A program made the translations under genes and the position numbers. From assembly GCA_018060905.1 (NCBI GenBank), contig JAGOVD010000016.1, positions 1 to 9,581 of the forward strand: a stretch of DNA of 9,581 nt, read 5' to 3'. Under the pieces are notes generated by a model. That model saw only the letters and a program-made list of their open reading frames with translations, did no database searches and had not been told where the DNA came from. The stretch is from Minisyncoccota bacterium (GTDB lineage: Bacteria > Patescibacteriota > Minisyncoccia > Phycocordibacterales > UBA9973). Every line of letters starts with the position of its first letter. Positions within the stretch are counted from its first letter, which is position 1. Of this stretch, positions 1-7,538 are shown in pieces.

Positions 1-1
1 A

Positions 2-1306
2 AATATGAACTGTAAACCAAGTACGTACAAAGAATCTACAACTAACACAACTAGTACCGCTAGTACAACAACGACTATTTCTTCAAAACCTCCAAAGTGC
101 ATCCGATACGAAACAGTCACTCCAGGAGCACTCATCTCAAATCAAATGGCAAGTATTGCCAACAGTACGATTCGTCAGCTTGAAAATACTGACAAGATCA
201 ACCAGGTGCTCGGTTCGTTTTTCAACCAGTTCATCGATCGACTCCTCACCGATGGGGTCACTGGTTCAGGTCGTGGTACTAGTCGGGCAACAACAGGTGG
301 CGGAGTAGGTACCAATGTGGTTATTGGCTCAAACGGACTAACGCTTTCAAGCGCTGCAGCATGTCAGACTCCACTTGGATACGACCCGGCCACGGGCGGG
401 TTCAACGATGAGCTCGACATCAGTCGCCCCCAACAGCTCCGCGCCATCATCATCGCCCAGAAAAACTTCCTCACTCGCAGTCAGGATGCACAGTTTGTCA
501 TGAAAAAAGTCGTCCCAACACTCGGCGCGCTCGACTACTGTATCCCTGGACCAAACCCAACATGGAACAACAACCTCAATGAAAATGCCGAGACATTTGT
601 CACTCTCCTCGAAGAGGTCTACGAGATGAACAGAGGGTACACGAACTTCCTCAACCATTTTACCGACCCTGGTAACATCCTCGGACTAAACAACGACACT
701 GCTGCAACGCCACAGCTCCGCGGGTTTGCCACCAACAAAATCTCACTCTTTGACAAGACGGACAACAACCTCAAGAAAATATCAGACCGTGTATACAAAA
801 CGCGTAACGTTACCCGTCCTGCATTCGAAGATTTCTTTGGAAACATCCTCACCTTATTGAAAAAACGCCTCACCGTCACCTACAGCGAAGATGCGATCGT
901 TGCCGCATTTACTGCAGGCATAACAAACCCAAACGAAGTGGCACTCCTGACAGGGGACATCAAAGATGCGATCGAAGAAACGGCGAACCTCGTCGGGTAT
1001 AGTCAGGGTATTGCGGCGTATAACGAACAGTATGATACCAACATTGCGACGACCCAAGATGCACTCGTCGAACTCAATGAGATATACAGCGAAGTCAGCA
1101 GGATTGTTGCAGGAGCAAAAGCTCGCTACATCGACGACAACAATCGCCCTGGCAGAACACCGATCAAACTCTCCTGTATCGACAACGCATACCAACTCGG
1201 ACCGGTGGGCAACGGCCTTGACCACCTCGAAGATATTACGGGTGCACCAGCGCAGATAATCCAAGATTCAGCAGCGGCGAGCGCGTATTTCTATAGTACT
1301 CTATAA
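2..1306 (+). CDS. C-terminal part of a large, probably secreted protein of a Patescibacteria T4SS-like locus (5' partial)
   Basis: The frame is open to the left edge. The first ATG is at position 5, but the residues after it form a Thr/Ser-rich linker (about residues 6-30) with no signal peptide, so the true start is probably upstream. After the linker comes a predicted helical segment with the pattern PGALISNQ...LENTDKINQVLGSFFNQFIDRLL (about 41-81). From memory, a similar segment (PGxxISNQ ... ADEINxxxGALxNQL) occurs in large secreted proteins next to VirB6-like genes in Patescibacteria. A Gly/Thr-rich stretch follows (about 86-110), then a mainly helical C-terminal domain with three cysteines (near 121, 178 and 395). 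The stop codon at 1304-1306 lies inside the -10 hexamer of the next gene. The molecular function is not known. An envelope-exposed part of the secretion machine is my inference from context. Confidence 0.7.
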   Translation, partial: NMNCKPSTYKESTTNTTSTASTTTTISSKPPKCIRYETVTPGALISNQMASIANSTIRQLENTDKINQVLGSFFNQFIDRLLTDGVTGSGRGTSRATTGGGVGTNVVIGSNGLTLSSAAACQTPLGYDPATGGFNDELDISRPQQLRAIIIAQKNFLTRSQDAQFVMKKVVPTLGALDYCIPGPNPTWNNNLNENAETFVTLLEEVYEMNRGYTNFLNHFTDPGNILGLNNDTAATPQLRGFATNKISLFDKTDNNLKKISDRVYKTRNVTRPAFEDFFGNILTLLKKRLTVTYSEDAIVAAFTAGITNPNEVALLTGDIKDAIEETANLVGYSQGIAAYNEQYDTNIATTQDALVELNEIYSEVSRIVAGAKARYIDDNNRPGRTPIKLSCIDNAYQLGPVGNGLDHLEDITGAPAQIIQDSAAASAYFYSTL

Positions 1307-1307
1307 T
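1302..1307 (+). promoter_or_regulatory. Perfect TATAAT -10 hexamer, probable leaderless promoter
   Basis: TATAAT lies exactly six nucleotides before the ATG at 1314, so transcription would start at or next to the A of the start codon. It overlaps the stop codon of the preceding gene. No convincing -35 box and no TGn extension are visible. A short inverted repeat TATAG-tact-CTATA (1292-1305) overlaps its left side. There is no Shine-Dalgarno sequence before 1314, which favours a leaderless transcript over simple read-through from upstream. Confidence 0.5.
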
Positions 1308-1313
1308 ACAACC

Positions 1314-2264
1314 ATGAAACGACTCATCAGCATCATCATACTCATACTCATCGTCACGAGCATCATCCTCCTCGGAGCATGGTTCTTCTCTCGCCGAACC
1401 GCAGAGAAGGCTGGTACACCAAAGCCAACCTTTCGAGAGTTTTTGACCGGGGACACGACGACCGGACTACAACCTACCGCACCTGATGGAACGCTCTCAT
1501 CAGTATTTGTCGACGATAACCTCACGACAGCACCCACTACAGCCGGCACCACTACTACTATCGGTACGCAAGTTGCCCAGTTTACTGGCAGTACGACGAC
1601 ACCTATTAACACACCGACACCAAACCCAGGAAGCGGCGCCCAAGGAGGAGGGGGCACAGCAACGCCAAACCCTGGAGCTCCTGGAGAGACAGCAGTAGCA
1701 ACAACGACGACGATTGACCCTACGACACAAACTCCTGCTCCTGTACCTCCAAGTGTCCCTGGACCAGAGTGTAGTGATGCTGATCTCAACATTGCATTTA
1801 CTGAGGGAGAGCTCGCACAACTCCAAATACTCCAAAACCGATTTTATGCTGTCTCACAAACACTCCATACTGATGCTGACGTAGCCACGGAGACGGGAAA
1901 TCGCGACAACTTCAAGGCAAAAGTAGACAAAATCTCTCGTCTCTATACTCAATGCCAGCAATACGCACCTCGCGTAGCCGATGCGCGCTACCAGATCCGT
2001 GTCCCGACACCGTTTTGGCACAACTCTGCGCAAGACAAAGACGTGTTCGTAGCAGGATCAGGTCCGCTCGATGGCACTGTCGAGCTTGTTCACCCAAGAC
2101 AGCTTGAGGCCCTACTTGACCCACTTACCTATAATCAATTTATAGTTAACGGAAACGCAGGATCACTTGGAGGGATACTGACGAGTACAAACACCAACTA
2201 CCGTGACGAAATACTCTTTGGACTTCGCACCCTCGAACGTTCGCTTCGTCTCAACATTTGGTAA
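1314..2264 (+). CDS. Single-pass membrane-anchored protein with Thr/Pro-rich linker, unknown function
   Basis: The 316-residue product begins MKRLISIIILILIVTSIILL, a positively charged start followed by one hydrophobic helix (about 4-24) without a clear cleavage site. It is therefore best read as an N-in anchor with the rest outside the membrane. Residues about 50-150 are low complexity, rich in Thr, Pro, Gly and Ala, and look like a flexible wall- or periplasm-spanning linker. The C-terminal domain (about 150-316) is mostly predicted helical and has two cysteines (near 153 and 214) that could pair outside the cell. It lies 7 nt after the preceding gene and 42 nt before the VirB6-like gene, so it probably belongs to the same secretion apparatus. 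I do not recognise a named family. The ATG is supported by the hydrophobic start and the TATAAT six bases upstream. Confidence 0.8.
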   Translation: MKRLISIIILILIVTSIILLGAWFFSRRTAEKAGTPKPTFREFLTGDTTTGLQPTAPDGTLSSVFVDDNLTTAPTTAGTTTTIGTQVAQFTGSTTTPINTPTPNPGSGAQGGGGTATPNPGAPGETAVATTTTIDPTTQTPAPVPPSVPGPECSDADLNIAFTEGELAQLQILQNRFYAVSQTLHTDADVATETGNRDNFKAKVDKISRLYTQCQQYAPRVADARYQIRVPTPFWHNSAQDKDVFVAGSGPLDGTVELVHPRQLEALLDPLTYNQFIVNGNAGSLGGILTSTNTNYRDEILFGLRTLERSLRLNIW

Positions 2265-2273
2265 GAAATAGTG

Positions 2274-2300
2274 TTGGATTGGTTTTGTACGTGATACACT
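2274..2300 (+). promoter_or_regulatory. Extended -10 promoter (TGaTACACT) before the VirB6-like gene
   Basis: TG at 2292-2293 plus one base precedes TACACT (2295-2300), which ends six nucleotides before the GTG at 2307. A -35-like TTGGAT at 2274-2279 is separated by 15 nt, short but tolerable with an extended -10. The spacing to the start codon matches that seen at 1314 and 7131, which supports both the GTG start and leaderless transcription. No ribosome binding site is visible. Confidence 0.4.
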
Positions 2301-2306
2301 ATACGT

Positions 2307-5300
2307 GTGAAAGCGTCCGCTCCGAAGCGAAACTATTTTAGAATACAAAAAAAATTGCTGCGCCTCTCCAAGACTGCGCTCTTGTCACTTTTTATCTTTG
2401 CAACCGTCCTCGGAAACATCGCTCCTGTGTTTGCTGATGATACGTACAAGGCATATAAAACACTTTTTAATAGTTCGGGAACACCTGTACCCAAATCATC
2501 AAGCATCTTTAAATACCAGGGCCCTATTGTCCACAAAACAGAGCAGGAAGTTACCGGTTTGCAATTTAGTTTCCTATGGGAATTCAACAAAGAAAGTGAA
2601 GAAGACGCAAAAAAGTCATGGGATCATATTACTTTTCCCTATGATGATGAGCAGTTTATTGTCCGTCTCTGTAGTACGGTTGACCCGACCAAATGTCTCT
2701 ATAACAAAGTCCCGTATCGAGAAAATGCATCTCCGGATTTGTGGGATAGTCTTTTTATGCAAAGCACTTGGACGGCAATATCTCTAAGTATGGCTTTCCC
2801 AATGTTAGGTGCAGCCGCAGTTGTTGGCGGAAATCAAGCGTGGCAGACAGAATATGCAACAAAAACAAAAGAGGAGATTGGAAAACTCACTCTTATTTTT
2901 AGAAAACTCGAGCCTACGCGTTTTGTCAAACAGCGCGCTATCGACATCCTTGGTATTGAATGGTTCTCTATTGGTGCCCAAGGAGGGATAACAACACTGG
3001 ATGTTCCGTGGCTTACACTTGCACAAAATGGGTATGACAGTTCCATGGCAAGCTTTTGGTACTGTGGTGGAGTAACAGAAGATAGATCCTCTATTAATCC
3101 AACGAATGCGTACGAACAAACAACAGGTAAAGGGAGCCCTGATCCAAACATTGAACGATTTGGCGATTTGTGTTCACGGGACAAACAAGGTCAGACTCCA
3201 AACTTTACCTATATTGGAACTGAAAATGGTGGGAGAGATCTTGCGACCGTTCCGCAAGGGCAACGAGGACGATCGTTTTTCAAGATAGCTGAAGTACCGG
3301 TAAAGCTCCCAAAGACATTTACCGATGCCCAACAGCAAAATGCTCAAATCCAATCAGCTACACTAGCTCAAACAGAGATTGCCGCAGGCGAGCCTGAAAA
3401 ACTCCCTGGATGCGGGATGTTTGATGAGAAAAGCTCAATCCTGGGGTGTGTGGCGCAAGGAGTCTATTATGTTATTTATGTACCCATCCAGTGGTTTGCC
3501 GGGCTTTTGGGTAATGTTTTTGATTTCTTCCTCGGATACTCGCTCGATGATAGCTCTTATCGCGCTGAGTTTGCGGTACGCGGGTGGCAAATTGTACGTG
3601 ATTTTTCAAACATTTTCTTTATCATCATTTTGGTCTACACAGGACTCTCAACAGTCGTAGGGGGTAAGGCAAACATGAAGCAGGTTGTTCCTGCTCTCAT
3701 CCTCAACGCACTCCTGATCAACTTCAGTCTCTTTGCAACACGCGTCATCATCGATATTTCAAATGTTGTCGCACGTGTTTTCTATAACTCCATGGAAGTC
3801 TGCAGTGGTAAGTGTGAAAAAGATCCGACCACGGGACAGATTACAAATCAAGCCGATACTATTGGTGGGTATCGACAGTTGTCGTTGTCGATTGTGTCAG
3901 GATTTAACCCACAGCAACTCATGAGTGTGGATTCACTGAACAAAGCAAGAGCATTAAAATCAACACAAGGAGGTGCGGTAGGATCGGCTACCGGAACCGC
4001 TAGCACTTATGATGATGGTGACGAATTCAGCGCCGGAACGATTGCTGGATACTTCATTATTGTTACGCTTATTTCAGCCCTCATCATGGTAGGTATCGCC
4101 ATGATGTTCTGGAAAACAGCGTTCATGTTCCTTGGTCGAGTCATCGGGCTCTATGTTGCGATGATTTTTGCACCATTTGCAGTCCTCACCAAAGGCAACA
4201 TGCCAATCGTTGGCAATATCAAAGAGCTGTCGTGGACAAAATGGTTGCAAGACCTCACGAACTACGCAATCCTTGCCCCCATATTCATCTTTTTCCTCTA
4301 TATCATCTACTCATTTTTAAACACCGATTTCTTGAAAGCAACAAAAGACAGTATCGGCAATGAGAGTTTCTTCACGAACGTGATTAGTGTTACAGTCCCG
4401 ATGCTTATTATTTATTTCATGATCCAACAAGGAGTCGGTATCGCTAAAAAATATGCCGGAACAATAGGGGAAATGGTTCAAGCTGGTGCGATGAAAGTTG
4501 TAGGGGCAGGAGTTGGTCTTGCCGCAGGTGGTGCAGCGTTTGCAGGAAGGAATATTATTGGGCGTGGTTTAGGGGCACTTGGAAGTCAGAAAGTTACGTA
4601 TAAAAATGAAAAAGGGGAAGATGTGGAAACAACTCGAGCTGCGCAGTGGGCAGCGAACGCCAACAACAGTTTCTTTGCTCGTAAATGGAACAATACGTAC
4701 AGCGCAACACAAACTAGTTCATTTGATGCCCGAAATGTGGGAGGCCTTGCAGGTAAGGCAGGTGGCATGCTTGGAGGTAAACTCGGATTGAGTGACACGT
4801 TAAGCGGATCACTCGGACTTGGTGCGGATAAAGCACTTGGAAAGAAGGGTGAGGTAGGTGGTAATGTTGCGATCGACAAGAAGCGTGCGGAGAAGCGTGC
4901 GGAGAAGCTCGCAAATCGCATGAACACAAGTCATCTCACTGATGAAGATGCGAAGAGCGCAGCAGCAAAATACAAACACGACCAAGCACAAAAAGATGCT
5001 GAGAAAAATTGGGAAAAACACATCAGCGAGGAAGACGTGAAAAAGCATCATACTGCTGAATATGACGCAATGAAGAAAAAAGAGGCTGACATTTCTGCTG
5101 ATCAGAAAAAGCTGGAAGAAAGCCAGAAAAACTTGAAAGAAAAAGAGGCTGATCTTCAAAAATCTCTTGCTACTGCACAGGGCGCTGGGGCAAAAGCTGT
5201 ATATGAACAAGCACTGAAGCAAAACCAGACAGCACAAGCACAAAACCAGACAGCCCTCACGAACACAGAAGCTGCCCAAAAAGAAAACGCTGACCAAGTC

Positions 5301-6134
5301 CAGAAACTCACACTTCAAACCATCGAGGAACTTAAAAAAGATGATGCTGCGCGCGGTAAGTCTGATGCATTCAAGAAGGCATACGGTGAAAAGCTAGGCC
5401 CTGATGGTCTTGGTAAATACAATGTCAAAGACAGTAAATCATTCAATGCGATGATGCGCGCAGAGTATGCAGAAAATTACAAGAACCAGTCATTCGTCAG
5501 ACGCATGCTCGACGAAGTTACTGATGGGTCAACCATCGGCACAACACTCGTCGGTGGCACCGTTGCAGCAATATTCCCTATGCTTGCTCCTGCTGTTGGG
5601 GCAGCACTCACCGGTGTCTTCACCCAGGCAATCTCTGGTACTTCATTCGGTACATTGACCGGAAAAAAACATAGTGATATCACGGACAGGGCACTCGGCA
5701 AGCTTATTAAAGATGCGACTACTAAGAGAGGTTCAGGTAACGTGCTTGCAGACATGGAAGATAGACTTGAAAAACACAAAAAAATGCTTGCAAAATCTCT
5801 CGAGGTCAGTTCGTATGCAGATATTGAAAAGCTTGATGATGCCGATCTCGAGAAGCTCATACTAAAAAAGCAAGCCGCGCTTGAAGTTCAGCGAGACATA
5901 CACGATGAGGCTGTAAAGGCCGCCAAAACAAAAAAGGATACTGCCGCACAAGAAAAAGCGGTCCTCGCCAAGAAGGAAATAGAAAATGAATTGCGCAAAC
6001 TCAGCAGCACCCCAGACAAAATCTATGATCTCCAAGAAAAGATTGACCGCCACAAAACTCAAACAAAATGGAATGAGGACAATAAAAAGAAGGGTGATGA
6101 CGGAGCAAAGCCAGATAAAGATAAATCAAAATAA
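2307..6134 (+). CDS. Giant VirB6/TrbL-like polytopic membrane protein with signal peptide and coiled-coil tail
   Basis: The 1275-residue product starts at GTG. A signal peptide is evident: basic n-region, hydrophobic core about 23-40, and a likely cut after VFA at residue 43. Residues 44-about 385 form an extracytoplasmic domain with several cysteines. Hydrophobic helices follow at about 386-415, 434-450, 460-490, 577-604, 608-632, 652-671 and 691-713, with a Gly/Ala-rich segment at 733-760. This layout fits VirB6/TrbL-like inner-membrane channel components. VirB6 itself is about 300 residues, so this protein is greatly enlarged at both ends. After the membrane core comes a Lys/Glu/Ala-rich predicted coiled coil (about 857-1010), another Gly/Ala-rich hydrophobic stretch (about 1077-1111) and a highly charged C-terminal coil (about 1149-1275). 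Similar enlarged VirB6-like proteins are known in Rickettsiales. The family call rests on topology and neighbours, not on a diagnostic motif. Confidence 0.75.
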   Translation: MKASAPKRNYFRIQKKLLRLSKTALLSLFIFATVLGNIAPVFADDTYKAYKTLFNSSGTPVPKSSSIFKYQGPIVHKTEQEVTGLQFSFLWEFNKESEEDAKKSWDHITFPYDDEQFIVRLCSTVDPTKCLYNKVPYRENASPDLWDSLFMQSTWTAISLSMAFPMLGAAAVVGGNQAWQTEYATKTKEEIGKLTLIFRKLEPTRFVKQRAIDILGIEWFSIGAQGGITTLDVPWLTLAQNGYDSSMASFWYCGGVTEDRSSINPTNAYEQTTGKGSPDPNIERFGDLCSRDKQGQTPNFTYIGTENGGRDLATVPQGQRGRSFFKIAEVPVKLPKTFTDAQQQNAQIQSATLAQTEIAAGEPEKLPGCGMFDEKSSILGCVAQGVYYVIYVPIQWFAGLLGNVFDFFLGYSLDDSSYRAEFAVRGWQIVRDFSNIFFIIILVYTGLSTVVGGKANMKQVVPALILNALLINFSLFATRVIIDISNVVARVFYNSMEVCSGKCEKDPTTGQITNQADTIGGYRQLSLSIVSGFNPQQLMSVDSLNKARALKSTQGGAVGSATGTASTYDDGDEFSAGTIAGYFIIVTLISALIMVGIAMMFWKTAFMFLGRVIGLYVAMIFAPFAVLTKGNMPIVGNIKELSWTKWLQDLTNYAILAPIFIFFLYIIYSFLNTDFLKATKDSIGNESFFTNVISVTVPMLIIYFMIQQGVGIAKKYAGTIGEMVQAGAMKVVGAGVGLAAGGAAFAGRNIIGRGLGALGSQKVTYKNEKGEDVETTRAAQWAANANNSFFARKWNNTYSATQTSSFDARNVGGLAGKAGGMLGGKLGLSDTLSGSLGLGADKALGKKGEVGGNVAIDKKRAEKRAEKLANRMNTSHLTDEDAKSAAAKYKHDQAQKDAEKNWEKHISEEDVKKHHTAEYDAMKKKEADISADQKKLEESQKNLKEKEADLQKSLATAQGAGAKAVYEQALKQNQTAQAQNQTALTNTEAAQKENADQVQKLTLQTIEELKKDDAARGKSDAFKKAYGEKLGPDGLGKYNVKDSKSFNAMMRAEYAENYKNQSFVRRMLDEVTDGSTIGTTLVGGTVAAIFPMLAPAVGAALTGVFTQAISGTSFGTLTGKKHSDITDRALGKLIKDATTKRGSGNVLADMEDRLEKHKKMLAKSLEVSSYADIEKLDDADLEKLILKKQAALEVQRDIHDEAVKAAKTKKDTAAQEKAVLAKKEIENELRKLSSTPDKIYDLQEKIDRHKTQTKWNEDNKKKGDDGAKPDKDKSK
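4881..4904 (+). repeat. Two tandem copies of a 12-nt unit inside the VirB6-like gene
   Basis: AAGCGTGCGGAG occurs twice in a row and is followed by a decayed third copy (aagctcgcaaat). It encodes KRAE repeats at the start of the cytoplasmic coiled-coil region. Replication slippage in a low-constraint linker is the simplest explanation. Confidence 0.8.
5220..5254 (+). repeat. Direct 14-nt repeat with 21-nt period (heptad duplication)
   Basis: CAAAACCAGACAGC occurs at 5220-5233 and 5241-5254. The 21-nt offset equals seven codons, giving two adjacent QNQTAxx heptads. This is consistent with a coiled coil that lengthens by whole heptads. Confidence 0.75.
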
Positions 6135-6136
6135 TT

Positions 6137-6685
6137 ATGCAAGACGAATTGAAACCAATTGAAGACACTGAATTTGATGATGCATTTGCACTCATTCCTG
6201 AAGAGGTACAGGATTTCATGTGGAGCGATGAATTTAAATTCCTGCTCGACACCGCACAGAAAGCGCTCTCGCTCACTGACACAGAAAAGCAATCTATGCG
6301 TACTGCCTGCTATCGCATATTGCTTAACCTTCGGAGTATGGAGCAGGAAGCCAAGCGCGTACTTGCAGAAGGTGTCGACCCTGAAAAGGCAGTAAAAATG
6401 TTCTACATCATAGATACTGAAATACTCGAACGAGCCCGCAACATCCTAGCACAAGTAGACATAGACGAAGAAGGTGTTGATTCAATGGTTACTACTCAAA
6501 CAAGCGCCCCATCTCCATCTGATATACTCGCTCGGCTCAATCAGACCATGACAGCACCGTCGACACTTGCACCGACAAAACGTGTCTACACAACAGAAAC
6601 TACCGCTCCAACTCCTCCACCAAACTCTCCTGCGCCCACTGGCATTAAATCAATCGACCCATACCGGGAGATGCCAGACAGATGA
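6137..6685 (+). CDS. Small, probably cytoplasmic protein of unknown function with helical N-terminus and Pro/Thr tail
   Basis: The 182-residue product has no signal peptide or membrane helix. Residues about 1-115 are acidic and predicted helical, with the pattern IPEEVQDFMWSDEF...LSLTDTEKQSMRTACYRILL. It vaguely recalls a small helical protein type common in Patescibacteria genomes, but I cannot name the family. Residues about 115-182 are a Pro/Thr/Ser-rich disordered tail ending in SIDPYREMPDR. It starts two bases after the stop of the VirB6-like gene with no visible Shine-Dalgarno site, so it is probably co-transcribed and translated by reinitiation. Its TGA stop shares a base with the left arm of the inverted repeat around the next gene. 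The position suggests a cytosolic partner of the secretion machine, which is inference only. Confidence 0.75.
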   Translation: MQDELKPIEDTEFDDAFALIPEEVQDFMWSDEFKFLLDTAQKALSLTDTEKQSMRTACYRILLNLRSMEQEAKRVLAEGVDPEKAVKMFYIIDTEILERARNILAQVDIDEEGVDSMVTTQTSAPSPSDILARLNQTMTAPSTLAPTKRVYTTETTAPTPPPNSPAPTGIKSIDPYREMPDR

Positions 6686-6711
6686 GTTTATAAAGGTGAA
6701 AGTTTTTAAAG
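6685..6711 (+). repeat. Left arm of the inverted repeat enclosing the four-helix-bundle gene
   Basis: This 27-nt arm starts AGTTTATAAAGG and matches the reverse complement of 7077-7103 at 24 of 27 positions by manual alignment. Its first base is the last base of the preceding TGA stop. A further partial unit (TTTATAAAGT, to 6721) continues toward the four-helix-bundle stop codon. Confidence 0.85.
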
Positions 6712-6723
6712 TTTATAAAGTAA

Positions 6724-7068
6724 TCAGAGGGTTTTAATAAAACCTGAAAGTATTTTCGATATTTCTATTGCCTGTTGAGATAATCTTTGCTGGGATTGTA
6801 GGGGAATATATCCAAGACCTTCAGCAACTGAAAGCATTGATCTAACTTCTGCACAAGACCCCTTAGCGATATAGAGGAAGTTTCTGAAATCTTTATTGGT
6901 CTGTCGCTCATACCCTTCAGCAATGTTGTTCATGATTGAAATACTTGCTCGTTCAATTTGGTTCTTAAATGAAAGGTCTCTGCACAGCTTAAATGCGGTA
7001 TATATTTCAAACGTAAGCGTTTTTGCTTTTTGCCATGCGATAATGTCTTCAAATTGATCTGCCTTCAT
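6724..7068 (-). CDS. Four-helix-bundle protein, 23S rRNA-IVS / S23 family
   Basis: The start at 7068 gives 114 residues, close to the usual family length of about 115-120. Family hallmarks are clear: FEDIIAWQKAK near the N-terminus (6-16), RASISIMNNIAEG (40-52), then FLYIAKGSCAEVRS (64-77) and a Leu/Ile-rich final helix. This family (PF05635/TIGR02436) is encoded in intervening sequences of 23S rRNA in Leptospira and Coxiella and is related to the Avd protein of diversity-generating retroelements. Members bind nucleic acid or RNP partners, but their cellular role is unsettled. The frame stays open to an ATG at 7116, but that would only translate the repeat arm into a basic extension (RRKFIKAKVHKVK), so the inner ATG is preferred. 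The last codons lie in a palindrome (ggttttaataaaacc, 6730-6744). It points against every other gene here and looks like an insertion. Confidence 0.9.
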   Translation of the reverse strand: MKADQFEDIIAWQKAKTLTFEIYTAFKLCRDLSFKNQIERASISIMNNIAEGYERQTNKDFRNFLYIAKGSCAEVRSMLSVAEGLGYIPLQSQQRLSQQAIEISKILSGFIKTL

Positions 7069-7076
7069 ATTTTTTA

Positions 7077-7103
7077 CTTTATGAACTTTCGCCTTTATAA
7101 ACT
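7077..7103 (-). repeat. Right arm of the inverted repeat enclosing the four-helix-bundle gene
   Basis: This arm is the reverse complement of the left arm at 6685-6711 with three mismatches. It lies 8 nt upstream of the preferred start codon of the four-helix-bundle gene. On the plus strand it runs directly into CTTTCTCCT and the promoter of the PrgI-family gene, so it would form the 5' untranslated region of one gene and the upstream promoter region of the other. Confidence 0.85.
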
Positions 7104-7134
7104 TTCTCCTCGGCATAGTATACTTACTCTATGC
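7098..7134 (+). promoter_or_regulatory. Promoter with inverted repeat spanning -10 and start codon of the PrgI-family gene
   Basis: TATACT (7119-7124) ends six nucleotides before the ATG at 7131. A weak -35-like TAAACT (7098-7103), at the edge of the repeat arm, is 15 nt upstream. GCATAG (7113-7118) and CTATGC (7129-7134) are perfectly complementary, and the right arm contains the ATG itself. AGTATACT (7117-7124) is self-complementary, so the same site could serve as a -10 for the minus-strand gene. No Shine-Dalgarno sequence is visible. Confidence 0.5.
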
Positions 7135-7538
7135 AGTTCAAAGTCCCGCAATTCATCGACATCGAAGACAAAGTGTTCGGCCCCTTTACGTTCCGACAGT
7201 TTGCATACCTCGCAGGGGGAGCGGGCTTCGTCTACCTCTCAATCAAAATCCTCCCGGGGATCGTCGCACTCATTGTTGCGCCTATGTTTGCCGCGCTCGC
7301 ACTCGCATTGACGTTTTTCAAATACAACGACAAGCCGTTTATTCATGTCCTTGAATCCTTTATCAGGTTCTATTCAAAATCACGCCTCTATCTCTGGCGC
7401 AAACAAACCACTGTCACGAGAGGGTCTCCTGCCATCACAAGCCCAAAAACGATGCGTGACACGATCACTGAGAGTAAGCTCAAGACCCTCTCATGGAGTC
7501 TGGACGTCATAGACCCTAAATCGGGAAGTAGTAAATAG
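7131..7538 (+). CDS. PrgI-family (VirB3-like) type IV secretion membrane protein
   Basis: The 135-residue product opens MQFKVPQFIDIEDKVFGPFT, the typical start of PrgI-family proteins (PF12666). Two adjacent membrane helices follow (about 25-41 and 44-63), then the conserved NDKPFIHVLESFIRFY...LYLWRK segment just after the second helix. The C-terminal LKTLSWSLDVI is, from memory, frequent in Patescibacteria members. PrgI-type proteins are small inner-membrane components of Gram-positive-type T4SS and are regarded as VirB3 counterparts that work with VirB4, which is encoded just downstream. The length is normal for the family. The start is fixed by homology of the first residues and by the -10 six bases upstream. 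Confidence 0.9.
   Translation: MQFKVPQFIDIEDKVFGPFTFRQFAYLAGGAGFVYLSIKILPGIVALIVAPMFAALALALTFFKYNDKPFIHVLESFIRFYSKSRLYLWRKQTTVTRGSPAITSPKTMRDTITESKLKTLSWSLDVIDPKSGSSK

Larger units (their letters stand above)
6685..7103 (-). mobile_element. Candidate IVS-like element: four-helix-bundle gene inside an inverted repeat
   Basis: The element consists of two 27-nt terminal inverted arms around one small minus-strand gene, about 419 bp in all. It interrupts an otherwise uniformly plus-strand secretion locus. The same arms, without a gene, occur in the next two spacers (7537-7612 and 8277-8355). This resembles 23S rRNA intervening sequences, which carry a gene of this family within a stem-forming inverted repeat. 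No target-site duplication is apparent and the encoded protein is not a known transposase, so active mobility is not shown. The alternative is a cargo gene that entered a pre-existing intergenic palindrome. Confidence 0.4.

Noticed and set aside
1301..1792. Minus-strand frames of 100-170 codons opposite the large genes (also 347-658, 854-1264, 4809-5318)
   Set aside because: They mirror plus-strand genes with clear domain features, are biased in composition, and have no upstream signals; they are shadows.
6730..6744. Palindrome ggttttaataaaacc as a terminator between convergent genes
   Set aside because: It lies within the last codons of the four-helix-bundle gene and has no T-run; the short AT-rich symmetry is weak evidence alone.
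6724..7068. Avd component of a diversity-generating retroelement
   Set aside because: The protein family is related to Avd, but no reverse transcriptase, template repeat or variable repeat is visible in the window.
6724..7068. Fragment of a 23S rRNA gene with an intervening sequence
   Set aside because: The flanking sequence is protein-coding on both sides and nothing resembling 23S rRNA is present.
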